Assembly (NCBI GenBank): GCA_047605865.1
Contig: JASGFC010000009.1
Coordinates: 1 to 57,449 of the forward strand
Reading direction: 5' to 3'
DNA: 57,449 nt
Source of the DNA: JASGDC01 sp047605865
GTDB taxonomy: Bacteria > Actinomycetota > Actinomycetes > Actinomycetales > Micrococcaceae
The notes under the pieces are model-generated. The model was not told the origin of the DNA. It was given only the letters and a program-made list of their open reading frames with translations, and made no database searches. The position numbers and the translations under genes were made by a program. Of this stretch, positions 1 through 9,356 are shown one piece after another. Positions within the stretch are counted from its first letter, which is position 1. Every line of letters begins with the position of its first letter.

Positions 1-212
1 TAGTTATAGGATTTCAAATCATATCAATTCAAATATATGCCATCATAAATCAGTACTTAGCTGATGCCTCCTATAAGTTTTTCTCTAGCTTATTGATCTT
101 ACTGCTGCTCTTAGGCTTGTTCTGGAAAGATTACTCTGAAACAAGCCAAAAGAATAAGATCTTAATTGTTCTACTCTCTATCATTTCTCTCACAGCAGTT
201 TCAATTTTTTAG
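1..212 (+). CDS. Membrane protein, C-terminal fragment (cut by window edge)
   Basis: An open frame (codons beginning at base 3) runs from the left edge to a TAG at 210-212 and would encode about 69 residues. The peptide is very hydrophobic, with two likely membrane helices separated by a short polar stretch (WKDYSETSQKNK). The next gene begins only 6 bases later, so this is probably the end of a membrane subunit in the same operon as the ABC permease and ATPase that follow. The N-terminus lies outside the window, so the family cannot be assigned. Confidence 0.6.
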   Translation, partial: VIGFQIISIQIYAIINQYLADASYKFFSSLLILLLLLGLFWKDYSETSQKNKILIVLLSIISLTAVSIF

Positions 213-218
213 GATTAT

Positions 219-1499
219 ATGTGTGATTTAATTTCAGCAAATCAACTCGCAAAAATAAATGCTTTACGTCAGGTGTCCTACTATGAAATAAAAGAACGAA
301 TTGGCTACAAGAAAAGCGTGAACTCACTTAAACAAATCTTTTATTATTCATTTCTTTGCTTAGCAATTTTATGTCCCATATTTTTACTAAGTATCTACAT
401 ATTTTTTCCCATCATCACTTTTGAAAAAAATAGAAATGACAGTATCTTCTCTTGTTGGACTACGTTCTTCATCTATACCTTAGCTACTAACCACTACGAA
501 TTTGGGCTAGGAACTACTCGCTATAAGCTTTACCAAAACCCTAATATCAAAGTTTTTGCAAATATGGGAGCTTCATATTATCAATTGTGGGCAGCTATTA
601 TCGTGCCAAAAATTCTATTCAAAGTTTTAACTTATGCATACTCTACATTGCTCATGCTTATTTTTGTATACAAAATTAACGGTATCAATGTTGAAGAAAA
701 ACATCTCTTGCTTTATTGTGGCTTGGCTTCGATATTACTGCTTCTGCTTAGCTTGCTGGCTGTTAGTTGGCCGTGGAAAGTGGCCTTCACTCCCCTAGGG
801 TTTAACAAATACAAACTTTCATTAAAGGGTAATAGTTATTATTCATTCCTACAAAGCCTCAAGATTAATTCTTACCGAACCAGAGCAATTCGAAAAACTG
901 GTACTACTTTAATTCTGATAATCGCAATACTACTTTTTAATGTTCAATCCTGGCATATCAATGTGAACAATATTAATGATCTAAGCCACGAAAGCAACAG
1001 TCTTACTGAAACTAGTATAAGTATTATTATTTTCATGCTATGTGTCAGTATTGTTGATTGGGCAAATGGGGATATAACAGTATATAAAATAAAATTTTTA
1101 CTACGAACTGCACTTGAAAATGGCGCAAGCTTCAAAGAAATAAGAAACTCCTACTTCAAAGTAACGTATACACCAATACTCTGTTTAAGCATACTGCTCT
1201 CAATAGTTTTGGCTTTACTTAACGTAAAGTTATTCGTCTTGCCGATACTCTTTTCGGTGACAATTTCATCAGCCAATATTATTTCAAATTACTTATCTCC
1301 ACCTCTATCTCATGAAGATGGAACAAAGGAAGAAACATTTGAAGGAATAATAATTTCGTTATTTCTATCAGCCGGCCCTTTTCTGGCTATAAAAGAACTA
1401 CCAATCTCACCAATTTTTCTCTTCATCTATATTTTAGCCATTTTTCTAGGAGGGTTATTTTGTCTCAAACAACAAATACTATACTTAAACTCGAAATAA
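219..1499 (+). CDS. Multi-spanning membrane protein, probable ABC transporter permease
   Basis: This 426-residue protein has roughly ten hydrophobic segments and no catalytic motif I recognise. A polar cytoplasmic N-terminus of about 45 residues precedes the first helix. The role is inferred from context: the next gene encodes an ABC ATPase, and its start lies inside the last 40 bases of this gene, which implies translational coupling. The codon use is notably AT-rich. Substrate is unknown. Transporters of this form often export peptides or give self-immunity, but nothing here shows that. Start is ATG at 219, six bases after the preceding stop. Confidence 0.6.
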   Translation: MCDLISANQLAKINALRQVSYYEIKERIGYKKSVNSLKQIFYYSFLCLAILCPIFLLSIYIFFPIITFEKNRNDSIFSCWTTFFIYTLATNHYEFGLGTTRYKLYQNPNIKVFANMGASYYQLWAAIIVPKILFKVLTYAYSTLLMLIFVYKINGINVEEKHLLLYCGLASILLLLLSLLAVSWPWKVAFTPLGFNKYKLSLKGNSYYSFLQSLKINSYRTRAIRKTGTTLILIIAILLFNVQSWHINVNNINDLSHESNSLTETSISIIIFMLCVSIVDWANGDITVYKIKFLLRTALENGASFKEIRNSYFKVTYTPILCLSILLSIVLALLNVKLFVLPILFSVTISSANIISNYLSPPLSHEDGTKEETFEGIIISLFLSAGPFLAIKELPISPIFLFIYILAIFLGGLFCLKQQILYLNSK

Positions 1500-2080
1500 A
1501 TAACGTAACAGTTGCCTATGACAACACCAAAGAAATACTCTCAGATTTCTCATTCATCATATCTCGCAACGGTTTATTCCAACTTAAAGGGAAAAATGGA
1601 TCAGGAAAAACTACCATTCTTGAACTCATAAGTGGACATTTATTACCTACTAAAGGCAGAGTAAAAGTTTTAGGAAAAAATGCACAAGAGCTGACCTTGT
1701 CTGACTCCAGACGGATCTGTCGAACAAACATGGCTTTGTTTCCCTACATTAACGTAATAGATCATTTGCAAATTTTTTCAAAGTGGGCTGGTACTCCACT
1801 GGAGTTTACGGTAGAACGAGCTAAAAAGTACAAGCTAGAAGAATGGTTTCACACTCCTACACTTGAACTTTCGGAAGGAACCAAGAAAAAACTTTGGATT
1901 ATTCTTACTACCCTTGGAGAATTTGAACTTTTAGTTTTAGATGAGCCCTTTGAAACTCTCGATCACCGCAGTAAAGAACTCTTGAAAACAGAAATAGAAA
2001 ATTGGAAAAAAGAGAAAGTTGTTCTACTCATCACCCACTCTGAACACAAACTTGAGCTAACTGGAGCTTTCTCTTTATAG
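1460..2080 (+). CDS. ABC transporter ATP-binding protein
   Basis: This 206-residue nucleotide-binding subunit would power the membrane protein encoded just upstream. It has a Walker A motif (GKNGSGKT, residues about 44-51), a degenerate signature (LSEGTKKK in place of LSGGQ) and a Walker B/D-loop (LLVLDEPFETLD), followed by the H-loop histidine in LLITHSE. It is shorter than usual. The TTG start at 1460 is supported by a strong AGGAGGG ribosome-binding site at 1448-1454, five bases away, and places the start inside the upstream gene. Substrate unknown. Confidence 0.85.
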   Translation: MSQTTNTILKLEINNVTVAYDNTKEILSDFSFIISRNGLFQLKGKNGSGKTTILELISGHLLPTKGRVKVLGKNAQELTLSDSRRICRTNMALFPYINVIDHLQIFSKWAGTPLEFTVERAKKYKLEEWFHTPTLELSEGTKKKLWIILTTLGEFELLVLDEPFETLDHRSKELLKTEIENWKKEKVVLLITHSEHKLELTGAFSL

Positions 2081-2113
2081 AAGCAAAATTAACTTCAGAA
2101 TACCAATCGGCAC

Positions 2114-4240
2114 CTAATTCTGCGGTAATCCCTTCTCTAAAGCTTCCATAAATTGCTCCTCATCAAGTATTTGAATGCCAAGCTCTTCTGCCTTTGTCAG
2201 TTTAGAGCCAGCACTTTCTCCAGCCACCACTGCGGCTGTTTTCTTTGAAACGCTAGAAGCAGCCTTTCCACCTCGAGAAATAATTGCTTCTTTCACGGTA
2301 TCTCTCGTAAAGTTTTTAAGCGTACCAGTTGCTACAATACTCAATCCCTCAAAGACTTGTGGAATGCTCTCATCCTTGACGTCTTCCATCTTGACACCAG
2401 CTGCTAACCAACTATCTACAATGTTATTGTGCCAGTCTTGTTTGAACCATTCAATCACAGCTTCAGCAATAGTTGGCCCTATTCCTTCAAGCAGTGAAAG
2501 GTTCTCAAAAGTAGCGCTTCTAATCTTTTCAATAGAACCATAATGAGCTGCTAATTCACGAGCAGCCTTAGGTCCCACATGACGAATAGATAATGCTACC
2601 AGTGCTCGCCATAACGGCTTTTCTTTAGCTTTCTCTAACTCTTCGATAAGTTTCACGGCATTTTTAGTAGGGATGTACTCTTTTGTTTTAGGATCAGTGC
2701 GCCAAAAATAAGGGACTAACTTTATATTCCCTTCAGTATCTTTGCGTTCAACCCTTATCTTTTCAAGATCATCAATAGTCAAAGCAAAAATTCCTGCTTC
2801 ACTGGTTAACACAGGGTCATTGAACTTGTTATTTGTCAGGTGCAAAGCAGCTTCCATGCCTAATGCTTCGATATCAAAGGCACCACGAGATCCTATGTGT
2901 TCAACTCGCTGACGCAACTGTGCAGGGCAGCCTTGTGCATTAAGGCAACGAACATCCACATCACCTTCTTTAGCTGGAGCTAGAGGCTTACCACACGATG
3001 GGCAAGTAGAAGGCATCACGAATTGCTTCTCTGAGCCATCTCGCAGTTTTGTTACTGGGCCTACGATTTCAGGAATGATGTCACCGGCTTTTCTTAAAAT
3101 TACGGTATCACCAATGAGGACTTGCTTGGCTTTGACAACATCCTGATTATGCAGCGTTGCTCTTGAAACAGTTGAACCTGCTACTTTGACTGGCTCCATC
3201 ACACCAAAAGGTGTAACACGCCCTGTACGCCCTACATCAACCTGAATATCAAGAAGTTTTGTAAAGACTTCCTCAGGAGGATACTTAAAAGCTACAGCCC
3301 ATCGTGGCACTCGGGACGTATACCCCAAACCCTCTTGTATCTTAGCTTGATCTACCTTAATAACAATACCGTCAATGTCATATTCAAGATTATGTCGATG
3401 TTCAGCAACATGCTGTATGAAATTTATAACATCTTGAAAATCTGTAAACGTCTTATACTGATTAGATGTTGGTAGTCCCCACTTTTTAAGATCTACATAA
3501 CATTCAGATTGAGATAAGTACTGATACCCTTGAGTCTCACCTACCCCATGTACCAATACTTTAAGTTGACGTTGAGCAGTAATATCTGGGTCTTTCTGAC
3601 GCAACGAACCAGCTGCTGCATTGCGAGGATTTGCAAAAGGGGCTCTACCCAATTCAGCAACATTACTATTAAGTTCTTCAAAAGCTTTCTGGGGCATGTA
3701 CACTTCCCCACGAACTTCAATAAGCTCAGGTAAATTTTTACCCTTCAAACGTTTAGGAACGTTACTAATAGTTAACACATTGTCAGTAACATCTTCACCA
3801 GTGATACCATCACCACGCGTTGCTGCGTTAACTAAAATTCCTTGCTTGTAACGTAAGTTAATAGCAAGTCCATCAATCTTAAGTTCAGCAAGCCATCGTG
3901 GCTTTTCAAAGCTTTCTTTTTCGCACGATGCCAATACCCTATTTTTCCATGTTTTCAGCTCTGAGACATCAAAAACGTCTTCTAAGCTGTAGAGCCGCTT
4001 CAGATGTTGAACTGGCGAGAAAACTTCATTGGCTTCACCACCAACTTCTTGGGTGGGAGAATCTTGTGTAACAAGTTCAGGATGCTCTTGTTCAATTTCT
4101 TCTAATTCACGATAGAGCTCATCATATTCAGCATCTGAAGCAACAGGAGCATCTTCGTTATAATATGCGTGCCGTAAGGAATTTACTTTATCTACTAACT
4201 CAGCATATTTTTTACGAGTACTAGTATTCGCTTTAGCCAT
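2114..4240 (-). CDS. ligA: NAD+-dependent DNA ligase LigA
   Basis: LigA seals nicks in replication and repair using NAD+. The 708-residue protein has the family's full domain order: N-terminal Ia NAD-binding region (YYNEDAPVASDAEYDELYREL), adenylation domain with catalytic lysine in KIDG (Lys121), OB fold, four-cysteine zinc finger (CPSCGKP ... CLNAQGCPAQ), helix-hairpin-helix repeats, and a C-terminal BRCT domain. I use the ATG at 4240. A TTG at 4255 in the same frame is possible but has no better ribosome-binding site. The ATG overlaps the last 8 bases of the chorismate mutase gene (ATGGCTAA), so mnmA, the mutase gene and ligA are probably one transcript. Confidence 0.97.
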   Translation of the reverse strand: MAKANTSTRKKYAELVDKVNSLRHAYYNEDAPVASDAEYDELYRELEEIEQEHPELVTQDSPTQEVGGEANEVFSPVQHLKRLYSLEDVFDVSELKTWKNRVLASCEKESFEKPRWLAELKIDGLAINLRYKQGILVNAATRGDGITGEDVTDNVLTISNVPKRLKGKNLPELIEVRGEVYMPQKAFEELNSNVAELGRAPFANPRNAAAGSLRQKDPDITAQRQLKVLVHGVGETQGYQYLSQSECYVDLKKWGLPTSNQYKTFTDFQDVINFIQHVAEHRHNLEYDIDGIVIKVDQAKIQEGLGYTSRVPRWAVAFKYPPEEVFTKLLDIQVDVGRTGRVTPFGVMEPVKVAGSTVSRATLHNQDVVKAKQVLIGDTVILRKAGDIIPEIVGPVTKLRDGSEKQFVMPSTCPSCGKPLAPAKEGDVDVRCLNAQGCPAQLRQRVEHIGSRGAFDIEALGMEAALHLTNNKFNDPVLTSEAGIFALTIDDLEKIRVERKDTEGNIKLVPYFWRTDPKTKEYIPTKNAVKLIEELEKAKEKPLWRALVALSIRHVGPKAARELAAHYGSIEKIRSATFENLSLLEGIGPTIAEAVIEWFKQDWHNNIVDSWLAAGVKMEDVKDESIPQVFEGLSIVATGTLKNFTRDTVKEAIISRGGKAASSVSKKTAAVVAGESAGSKLTKAEELGIQILDEEQFMEALEKGLPQN

Positions 4241-4577
4241 GGTTTTTTTCGGCAATTTTCTTATGATTTTTAACAGACTCTTCTAGCACTGAACTAAAAA
4301 TAGAATTCACGAAGTCTGGGTCAAGCCCTTGCTCTTCAGCTAAAGCTGAATACTTAGCTTTCATATCTTTTTCACGCTGAGCATCTGCAGCAGGCAACTT
4401 GTGCTTCGTTTTGAAGGCACCCACTAAGTCTGTAATCATGAACCTGCGAGCAAACATAGAAATAATGTGCTCATCTATTTGGTCTAGTTCATGCCGTAGC
4501 TTTTGCAGGTCTTCAAGAGCTACGGGATCATGAGCAAGGATTTCTTCAGCGCTCAAGGATTTCTTCTCTGCGCTCAT
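4233..4577 (-). CDS. AroQ-class chorismate mutase
   Basis: The 114-residue helical protein matches the AroQ chorismate mutase fold, which converts chorismate to prephenate for phenylalanine and tyrosine synthesis. Visible family features are LRHELDQIDEHIISMFARR (the conserved R..ID..I...L..R pattern of helix 1), a lysine after it (FKTKHKLP) and an ExxxK-like DAQREKDMK segment. The first 25 residues are a nonconserved extension. Its ATG overlaps the mnmA stop as ATGA (4 bases) and its stop overlaps the ligA start by 8 bases. The company of tRNA-modification and DNA-ligase genes is not metabolic. Confidence 0.85.
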   Translation of the reverse strand: MSAEKKSLSAEEILAHDPVALEDLQKLRHELDQIDEHIISMFARRFMITDLVGAFKTKHKLPAADAQREKDMKAKYSALAEEQGLDPDFVNSIFSSVLEESVKNHKKIAEKNHG

Positions 4578-5695
4578 GCTTCAACCCTTTCAGAAGATCG
4601 AGCTTCAGAAATAGTTGCCTGACCTAGAACGCGAGAACCAAGGTAAAGCACCATAGTTTGCCCTGGTGCAACTCCACGCATTGGTTCTTTGAGCTGCACT
4701 ACTAGCTCTTCTCCTTCAACCCATGCCCAGGCTGGTTCTGGGTCTCCATGAGCACGAACTTGTACTGTACAATCAATCTTTTCGTCTGGATGTCCTAACT
4801 GAACTGTTTCTGGGGCAGGACCAGCCCAACTTAAACGAATTCCTCTTAACATATCAATGTTAAGTAAACGTTCTGGCCCAACGACAACTTTTTTCTCTTT
4901 AGGGCGAATTTCAAGGACATATCGTGGTTTGCCGTCAGGAGCAGGGGTACCAATTTTTAAACCTTTGCGCTGTCCAACAGTATAGGCATTAGCACCATCA
5001 TGTTCACCAAGAGTTACATTGTTCTCATCAACAATTTCGCCCTTGTGCATTTCAACCTTCTCTTGAAGCCATCCGCGAGTATCTCCATCAGGGATAAAAC
5101 AGATATCGTAGCTATCAGGCTTTTTCGCCACTGAGAGGCCTCTTTGCTCTGCTTCAGCACGAACTTCAGCCTTTGAAGGCGTATCGGCTAGGGGAAAAAT
5201 GCAATGTTCAAGTTGATCTTCTGTTAAAACACCAAGCACATAAGACTGATCTTTAGCCCAATCAGCAGCTCGATGTAGCTCTTTTTGACCCTTTTCATTT
5301 GTGATAACTTTGGCATAATGTCCTGTGACAACAGCATCAAAACCAAGTGCTAAGGCTTTCTCTAAAAGAGCTGCGAACTTGATCTTTTCATTACACCGCA
5401 TGCATGGGTTAGGAGTACGACCAGCAGCGTATTCAGCGATAAAATCATCAACAACATCTTCTTTAAAGCGTTCGGAAAAATCCCACACATAGTATGGAAT
5501 ACCAAGTTTTTCACATGCTTTCCATGCATCTTGAGAATCTTCGATAGTACAGCAGCCACGAGAACCGGTACGCAAGGTTCCTGGCATACGCGAAAGGGCT
5601 AGGTGCACACCCACAACATCGTGACCTGCATCCACAGCACGAGCTGCAGCCACAGCTGAATCAACACCACCACTCATTGCAGCTAAAACTTTCAC
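4574..5695 (-). CDS. mnmA: tRNA-specific 2-thiouridylase MnmA
   Basis: MnmA adds sulfur to wobble uridine 34 of tRNA-Lys, -Glu and -Gln using ATP and sulfur relayed from a cysteine desulfurase. The 373-residue sequence has the PP-loop SGGVDS (residues 8-13), the nucleophile cysteine Cys98 in NPCMRCN, and the partner cysteine Cys199 in DICFIPDGD. GTG is the start; a strong AAGGAGG site ends five bases before it. The desulfurase gene iscS lies upstream on the same strand, separated by a DUF559-type gene, which fits a sulfur-relay partnership. Confidence 0.96.
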   Translation of the reverse strand: MKVLAAMSGGVDSAVAAARAVDAGHDVVGVHLALSRMPGTLRTGSRGCCTIEDSQDAWKACEKLGIPYYVWDFSERFKEDVVDDFIAEYAAGRTPNPCMRCNEKIKFAALLEKALALGFDAVVTGHYAKVITNEKGQKELHRAADWAKDQSYVLGVLTEDQLEHCIFPLADTPSKAEVRAEAEQRGLSVAKKPDSYDICFIPDGDTRGWLQEKVEMHKGEIVDENNVTLGEHDGANAYTVGQRKGLKIGTPAPDGKPRYVLEIRPKEKKVVVGPERLLNIDMLRGIRLSWAGPAPETVQLGHPDEKIDCTVQVRAHGDPEPAWAWVEGEELVVQLKEPMRGVAPGQTMVLYLGSRVLGQATISEARSSERVEA

Positions 5696-5718
5696 GTATC
5701 CTCCTTATTGTCTTTACT

Positions 5719-5748
5719 ATCGTACGTTAGTTATGTACGAAGTGGCAA
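5719..5748 (-). promoter_or_regulatory. Predicted promoter of mnmA
   Basis: On the minus strand TTGCCA (5743-5748) and TACGAT (5719-5724) are separated by 18 bases, a good match to a sigma-70-type promoter. It would start transcription just upstream of the mnmA ribosome-binding site. The prediction is by eye only. Confidence 0.4.
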
Positions 5749-5824
5749 TAAGTTACTTTCATTTGCTTGTACTTTGTTCGCCAGTTAGTACCATTTCAGT
5801 TCAGTACACCATGTGCTTTTGTAC

Positions 5825-6844
5825 TTAATGTACAGACTTAGCAATGTATCCACTTAAAATACTGTTTAACCACAGTTCGTTCTTCACCATATCCCAAGTA
5901 AGCCTTACAATTTCCCATCCTTCAAGCCGAATTAAACGCTCTCGTTCATTTTGTGCTTTAACTACATCACTAGCCTTCCCATATTGCCCGTTATATTTGA
6001 TAGCCCCATCAAACTCAAGCACAACTTTATGCTGCAGAAAAGCAAAATCCACACGATACTGCAGAATTTGATACTGAAGCACAAAATCTGTATATCCAAG
6101 TTGCACCAATTTTGCTCTGCAAAAACTCTCACCTACTGAATCTGACAAATGTGAACAATGCTCTAAGACCCTTTCAACCTTTCTTTTACCTTTGTGCAAT
6201 TTAAGAGACTCTATTTCTTTAACTATGTGAGCTTTGCTTATTCCTGTACGCAAAATACCATCAGCAATAACCAAAGCATCCTCAAAAGGTAGAGTGTATG
6301 CACAACTCATAAAGACATATGTCCTCGATAAAATTTTCACACCAAACACATCGAGATACTTAAATCTCTTTGATGAATAATGCATCTTCACCAAAGGATT
6401 CCCATCATGACGTTTAGTATGCGCAGAAAAATGAAAGTGCTGTGGGAAGTTTAAGACGGGTATCCCATACAATACTGCTGCAGTAACATTGCTAACAACA
6501 ACGTTGCTTCTGGTAGTAGCTAATGCAATTGCTGTGACCCGATATTGTTGTTCAGGCGACAAGTCTTGAAAAGACTGCGTGTCAATGTACCTACCTCTGG
6601 TTAATTTCGTAATTTTTCCTTGCGCACACAGACGCTTCACGGAACGACTTGGGAGTGCACTATCGTGCCCTGAGATTTTGATATAGGCTAAAAGCCTTAA
6701 AATATTGCTCTTAAAATCCATCTCTCCATTCTCTTCAAGAACAAGGAAGCTGTGCATCAGAGCTATGCTTTTGTGGATGCTTGCTTTTTTCCAAACGAGT
6801 GGAGGACTTTGTCTGCTAGTAAGTACAATAAATACTTGGTACAC
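5825..6844 (-). CDS. AbiEi-like winged-helix / DUF559 (Vsr-like fold) protein
   Basis: Two parts are visible in the 339-residue frame. The N-terminal half resembles the AbiEi antitoxin-type helix-turn-helix architecture (KLTRGRYID ... VVVSNVTAAVLYGIPV). The C-terminal 110 residues resemble DUF559, a PD-(D/E)XK fold related to Vsr endonucleases, with YRVDFAFLQHKVVLEFDG carrying the D...ExD acidic residues. Such stand-alone proteins are common in actinobacteria and their function is unknown. No AbiEii toxin gene is adjacent. The GTG at 6844 has no clear ribosome-binding site. A start near 6722 (MDFKSN) or 6757 (MHSFLV) is possible. It splits iscS from mnmA. Confidence 0.65.
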   Translation of the reverse strand: MYQVFIVLTSRQSPPLVWKKASIHKSIALMHSFLVLEENGEMDFKSNILRLLAYIKISGHDSALPSRSVKRLCAQGKITKLTRGRYIDTQSFQDLSPEQQYRVTAIALATTRSNVVVSNVTAAVLYGIPVLNFPQHFHFSAHTKRHDGNPLVKMHYSSKRFKYLDVFGVKILSRTYVFMSCAYTLPFEDALVIADGILRTGISKAHIVKEIESLKLHKGKRKVERVLEHCSHLSDSVGESFCRAKLVQLGYTDFVLQYQILQYRVDFAFLQHKVVLEFDGAIKYNGQYGKASDVVKAQNERERLIRLEGWEIVRLTWDMVKNELWLNSILSGYIAKSVH

Positions 6845-6898
6845 CGAAGGCTTTTGAAATTAACAGGCAGACTTGCCAAAGCAACTTTTCACGCTTGC

Positions 6899-8068
6899 TC
6901 AGCGAATAGTAGGAACATGGGAAGCCAAACCAGCTTTCTTGGCTTGTTCATAGCACGATGGCAGCACATCCAAAATTCTGTCGATTTCAGCTCGAGTTAT
7001 CTCGGGCCCAAAGGTGAAGCGCTGAACACCACGTGCAGCGTCCTCGGAGTAGCCCATGGCAAGCAAAACATGTGAAGGTCTAGGAACACCAGCAGTACAT
7101 GCCGAGCCAGTAGAGCTAGAAATTCCTTGATGATCTAACAAGAAAAGCAACGAATCACCCTCACAGCCTTCAAACGTGAAATGAGCATTATTTGCAAGAC
7201 GATTCTGCCGAGAACCAGCTAACTTAACCCCTTCTAACTTCTCAACTTCACTGATGAAATAGTCACGGAGCTCTTTCAGTTGCTCGCTGTTCTCTCCAGC
7301 TAAAGTTGCAGCTTTGGCGAATCCAACAATAGCAGGAGTATCCAGTGTGCCAGAACGCACTGACCGCTCTTGGCCACCACCGTGAAGCACGGGAACAGGA
7401 GTAGCTGATCGTGCCAAGACTAAGGCACCAATCCCTAATGGACCACCAATCTTATGACTGGAGATGGTCATTGCTGTCAAGGCAGTTTGACTAAAGTTAA
7501 TTTTTTCAGAACCAAGTGCCTGCACAGCATCACTATGACATGCAACATTGTACTTTTGGCACACAGCAGCGATGTCAGCTATTGCTTGTACCGTCCCTAC
7601 TTCATTGTTTGCCCACATCACGCTCACAAGAGCAATTTCAGCATGGTGCTGCTGAAGAGTTTTTTCAATGAAAGCTACATCAACGATACCCTCGTGATCA
7701 ACTGGAATCCAGATAATTGTGGCATCTTCAAAATCTTCCAGATACTCAATGCAATCTAAAACAGCAGGGTGCTCAATTCCAGCCACCAAAATTGTAGTTT
7801 TACCCTCTTTTTGAGCAGCACGATAAAGACCTTTAATTGCTAAATTATCTGCCTCAGTACCCCCAGAAGTAAAAATAATTTCAGAAGGATCTGCACCAAC
7901 ACATTGCGCAAGTTCTGCACGAGCCATTTCAACACGCATCCGCACTTGTCGTCCATCTTGATGCAAAGAGGAAGGATTACCCACAATGTCTAAGGCATCT
8001 ACATATGCCTTTTTTACTTCAGCTTTTAAAGGTGACGTTGCTGCATGATCTACATATAACCGCTGCAT
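6899..8068 (-). CDS. iscS: Cysteine desulfurase (NifS/IscS family)
   Basis: This PLP enzyme releases sulfur from cysteine as a protein persulfide for tRNA thiolation and iron-sulfur clusters. The 389-residue sequence shows the PLP-binding lysine in SSHKIGG (Lys206), an HSDAVQ motif that contacts the cofactor, and the catalytic loop cysteine in SSTGSACTAG (Cys324). The loop has the long IscS-type form. Its ATG follows the stop of the upstream glycosyltransferase directly (TAAATG), so it is read with that operon. MnmA further downstream is the likely sulfur acceptor. Confidence 0.94.
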   Translation of the reverse strand: MQRLYVDHAATSPLKAEVKKAYVDALDIVGNPSSLHQDGRQVRMRVEMARAELAQCVGADPSEIIFTSGGTEADNLAIKGLYRAAQKEGKTTILVAGIEHPAVLDCIEYLEDFEDATIIWIPVDHEGIVDVAFIEKTLQQHHAEIALVSVMWANNEVGTVQAIADIAAVCQKYNVACHSDAVQALGSEKINFSQTALTAMTISSHKIGGPLGIGALVLARSATPVPVLHGGGQERSVRSGTLDTPAIVGFAKAATLAGENSEQLKELRDYFISEVEKLEGVKLAGSRQNRLANNAHFTFEGCEGDSLLFLLDHQGISSSTGSACTAGVPRPSHVLLAMGYSEDAARGVQRFTFGPEITRAEIDRILDVLPSCYEQAKKAGLASHVPTIR

Positions 8069-8917
8069 TTAGTCTTTACTTTCTGCTTCCATACGTTTAG
8101 CTAGAACCACATACATTAACCGCCGCGCAAAAGCCTGAACTTTTGCTGCTGCATCACCAATAGTAACGTCTGTTTTAGTGATGTACTTCGGAAAAATTTC
8201 TTGAGCCTCACGATGAAAATTTGCTGCTTGCTGCGCTTGCTCTTTAGCCAACTGTACGCTCCACTGCCCAGTGCTAAGCCTAAAACTCGCAAGTGGTTTT
8301 TGAATAGCGTAGAAATCTCCATAGGCTAGAACTCTCACATAGGTTCCTGCATCAATGTAATAGCCATTGTTGCCGTTCCAGAAGCCGACTTTCTCTAGAT
8401 ACTCTCGGCGCATCATGACAGCAGCCGGCTCACCAAAAATATTTGTTCCAGATCTAACTGTTTTACGGACAGCTTCTGCGCCAGAAACTACCCCTTCAAG
8501 ACCTGAAAGACCACGCTTTTTCATCACGATAGTATCATTGGCATCCACGATAGTCCGTGTTGAAGCAACAAGAACAACATCAGAATTGTTATCCAGAACT
8601 TTAGCTTGTAGCTCTAATGCATCACCTTCAATGATATCGTCACCACAGACCAATTTTATATAATCTCCAGAAGCTGCTTGACTAACGCGATCCCAGTTAG
8701 TTAAAGCTCCACCACCTGCTGGAGTCGGAGGAAGAATAGTAAGCTTTTCATAGTATTTAAACTCATCAATAATCTCAGCGGTTTTATCCGTTGAAGAATG
8801 ATCTGCAATAATAACTTCAAAATCTTCGTAGCTTTGATCTAAAACTGATTCAAGTGTTCGTTCAATAAATTCGGCGTTATTGTAAGCAGGAATTACTACT
8901 GAAACTTTAGGATTCAT
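8069..8917 (-). CDS. Family 2 glycosyltransferase
   Basis: A 282-residue GT-A fold transferase: VSVVIPAYNNAEFIERTLESV at the N-terminus, the nucleotide-sugar-binding DHSSTD, and a GDD (in VCGDDIIEGD) as the DXD-type metal site. No membrane helices are evident, so it should act at the cytoplasmic face. I prefer the ATG at 8917 (MNPKVSVV) over an upstream in-frame start at 8962, because it begins just before the conserved fold. It overlaps the gtrA-like gene by 11 bases. Sugar and acceptor cannot be told from sequence. Confidence 0.85.
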   Translation of the reverse strand: MNPKVSVVIPAYNNAEFIERTLESVLDQSYEDFEVIIADHSSTDKTAEIIDEFKYYEKLTILPPTPAGGGALTNWDRVSQAASGDYIKLVCGDDIIEGDALELQAKVLDNNSDVVLVASTRTIVDANDTIVMKKRGLSGLEGVVSGAEAVRKTVRSGTNIFGEPAAVMMRREYLEKVGFWNGNNGYYIDAGTYVRVLAYGDFYAIQKPLASFRLSTGQWSVQLAKEQAQQAANFHREAQEIFPKYITKTDVTIGDAAAKVQAFARRLMYVVLAKRMEAESKD

Positions 8918-9356
8918 TGTTTTGCTCCTCTTTACGCCTAAAAGAAAATTTATTGTGGGCAAAATAACTTAAGACAACTTGAATAGCTGTTACACCAATA
9001 ATAACTGGCACTGGAGGGAATTTAAGGTAGTCGGCAAAGAAGCCTTGCATAACAACATTGAATAAAATAGCGCTGACACTCGTGGTGGTATAACGGAGGA
9101 AATCTTGAAGTATATTGCCTTGAACTTTAAAAACAAACTTTCGATAAGCAAAAAAGACAAGCACCATGGAGATAAGTCCATTAAAGAAGGAAACTACCGC
9201 TGAAGGAACACTCATAGGAATCGCATGGCGTAGCACAATGTTAAGCCCCATACTGAAGATGGTATTGAAACCACCTACCACAAGGAAAGCAAACTTTTTG
9301 TCTTTGAAAAGTTTCAGAAGTGGCCCCTCAGTTTGCTCTGATTCCATAGGAGTCAT
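8907..9356 (-). CDS. GtrA-family membrane protein
   Basis: This 149-residue protein has four membrane helices and the GtrA pattern: FLVVGGFNT in helix 1, an RKFVF motif between helices 2 and 3, and NKFSFRR at the C-terminus. GtrA proteins are proposed to flip polyprenyl-phosphate-linked sugars across the membrane. The GtrB-like transferase immediately upstream overlaps it as ATGA, matching that pathway. Confidence 0.88.
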   Translation of the reverse strand: MTPMESEQTEGPLLKLFKDKKFAFLVVGGFNTIFSMGLNIVLRHAIPMSVPSAVVSFFNGLISMVLVFFAYRKFVFKVQGNILQDFLRYTTTSVSAILFNVVMQGFFADYLKFPPVPVIIGVTAIQVVLSYFAHNKFSFRRKEEQNNES

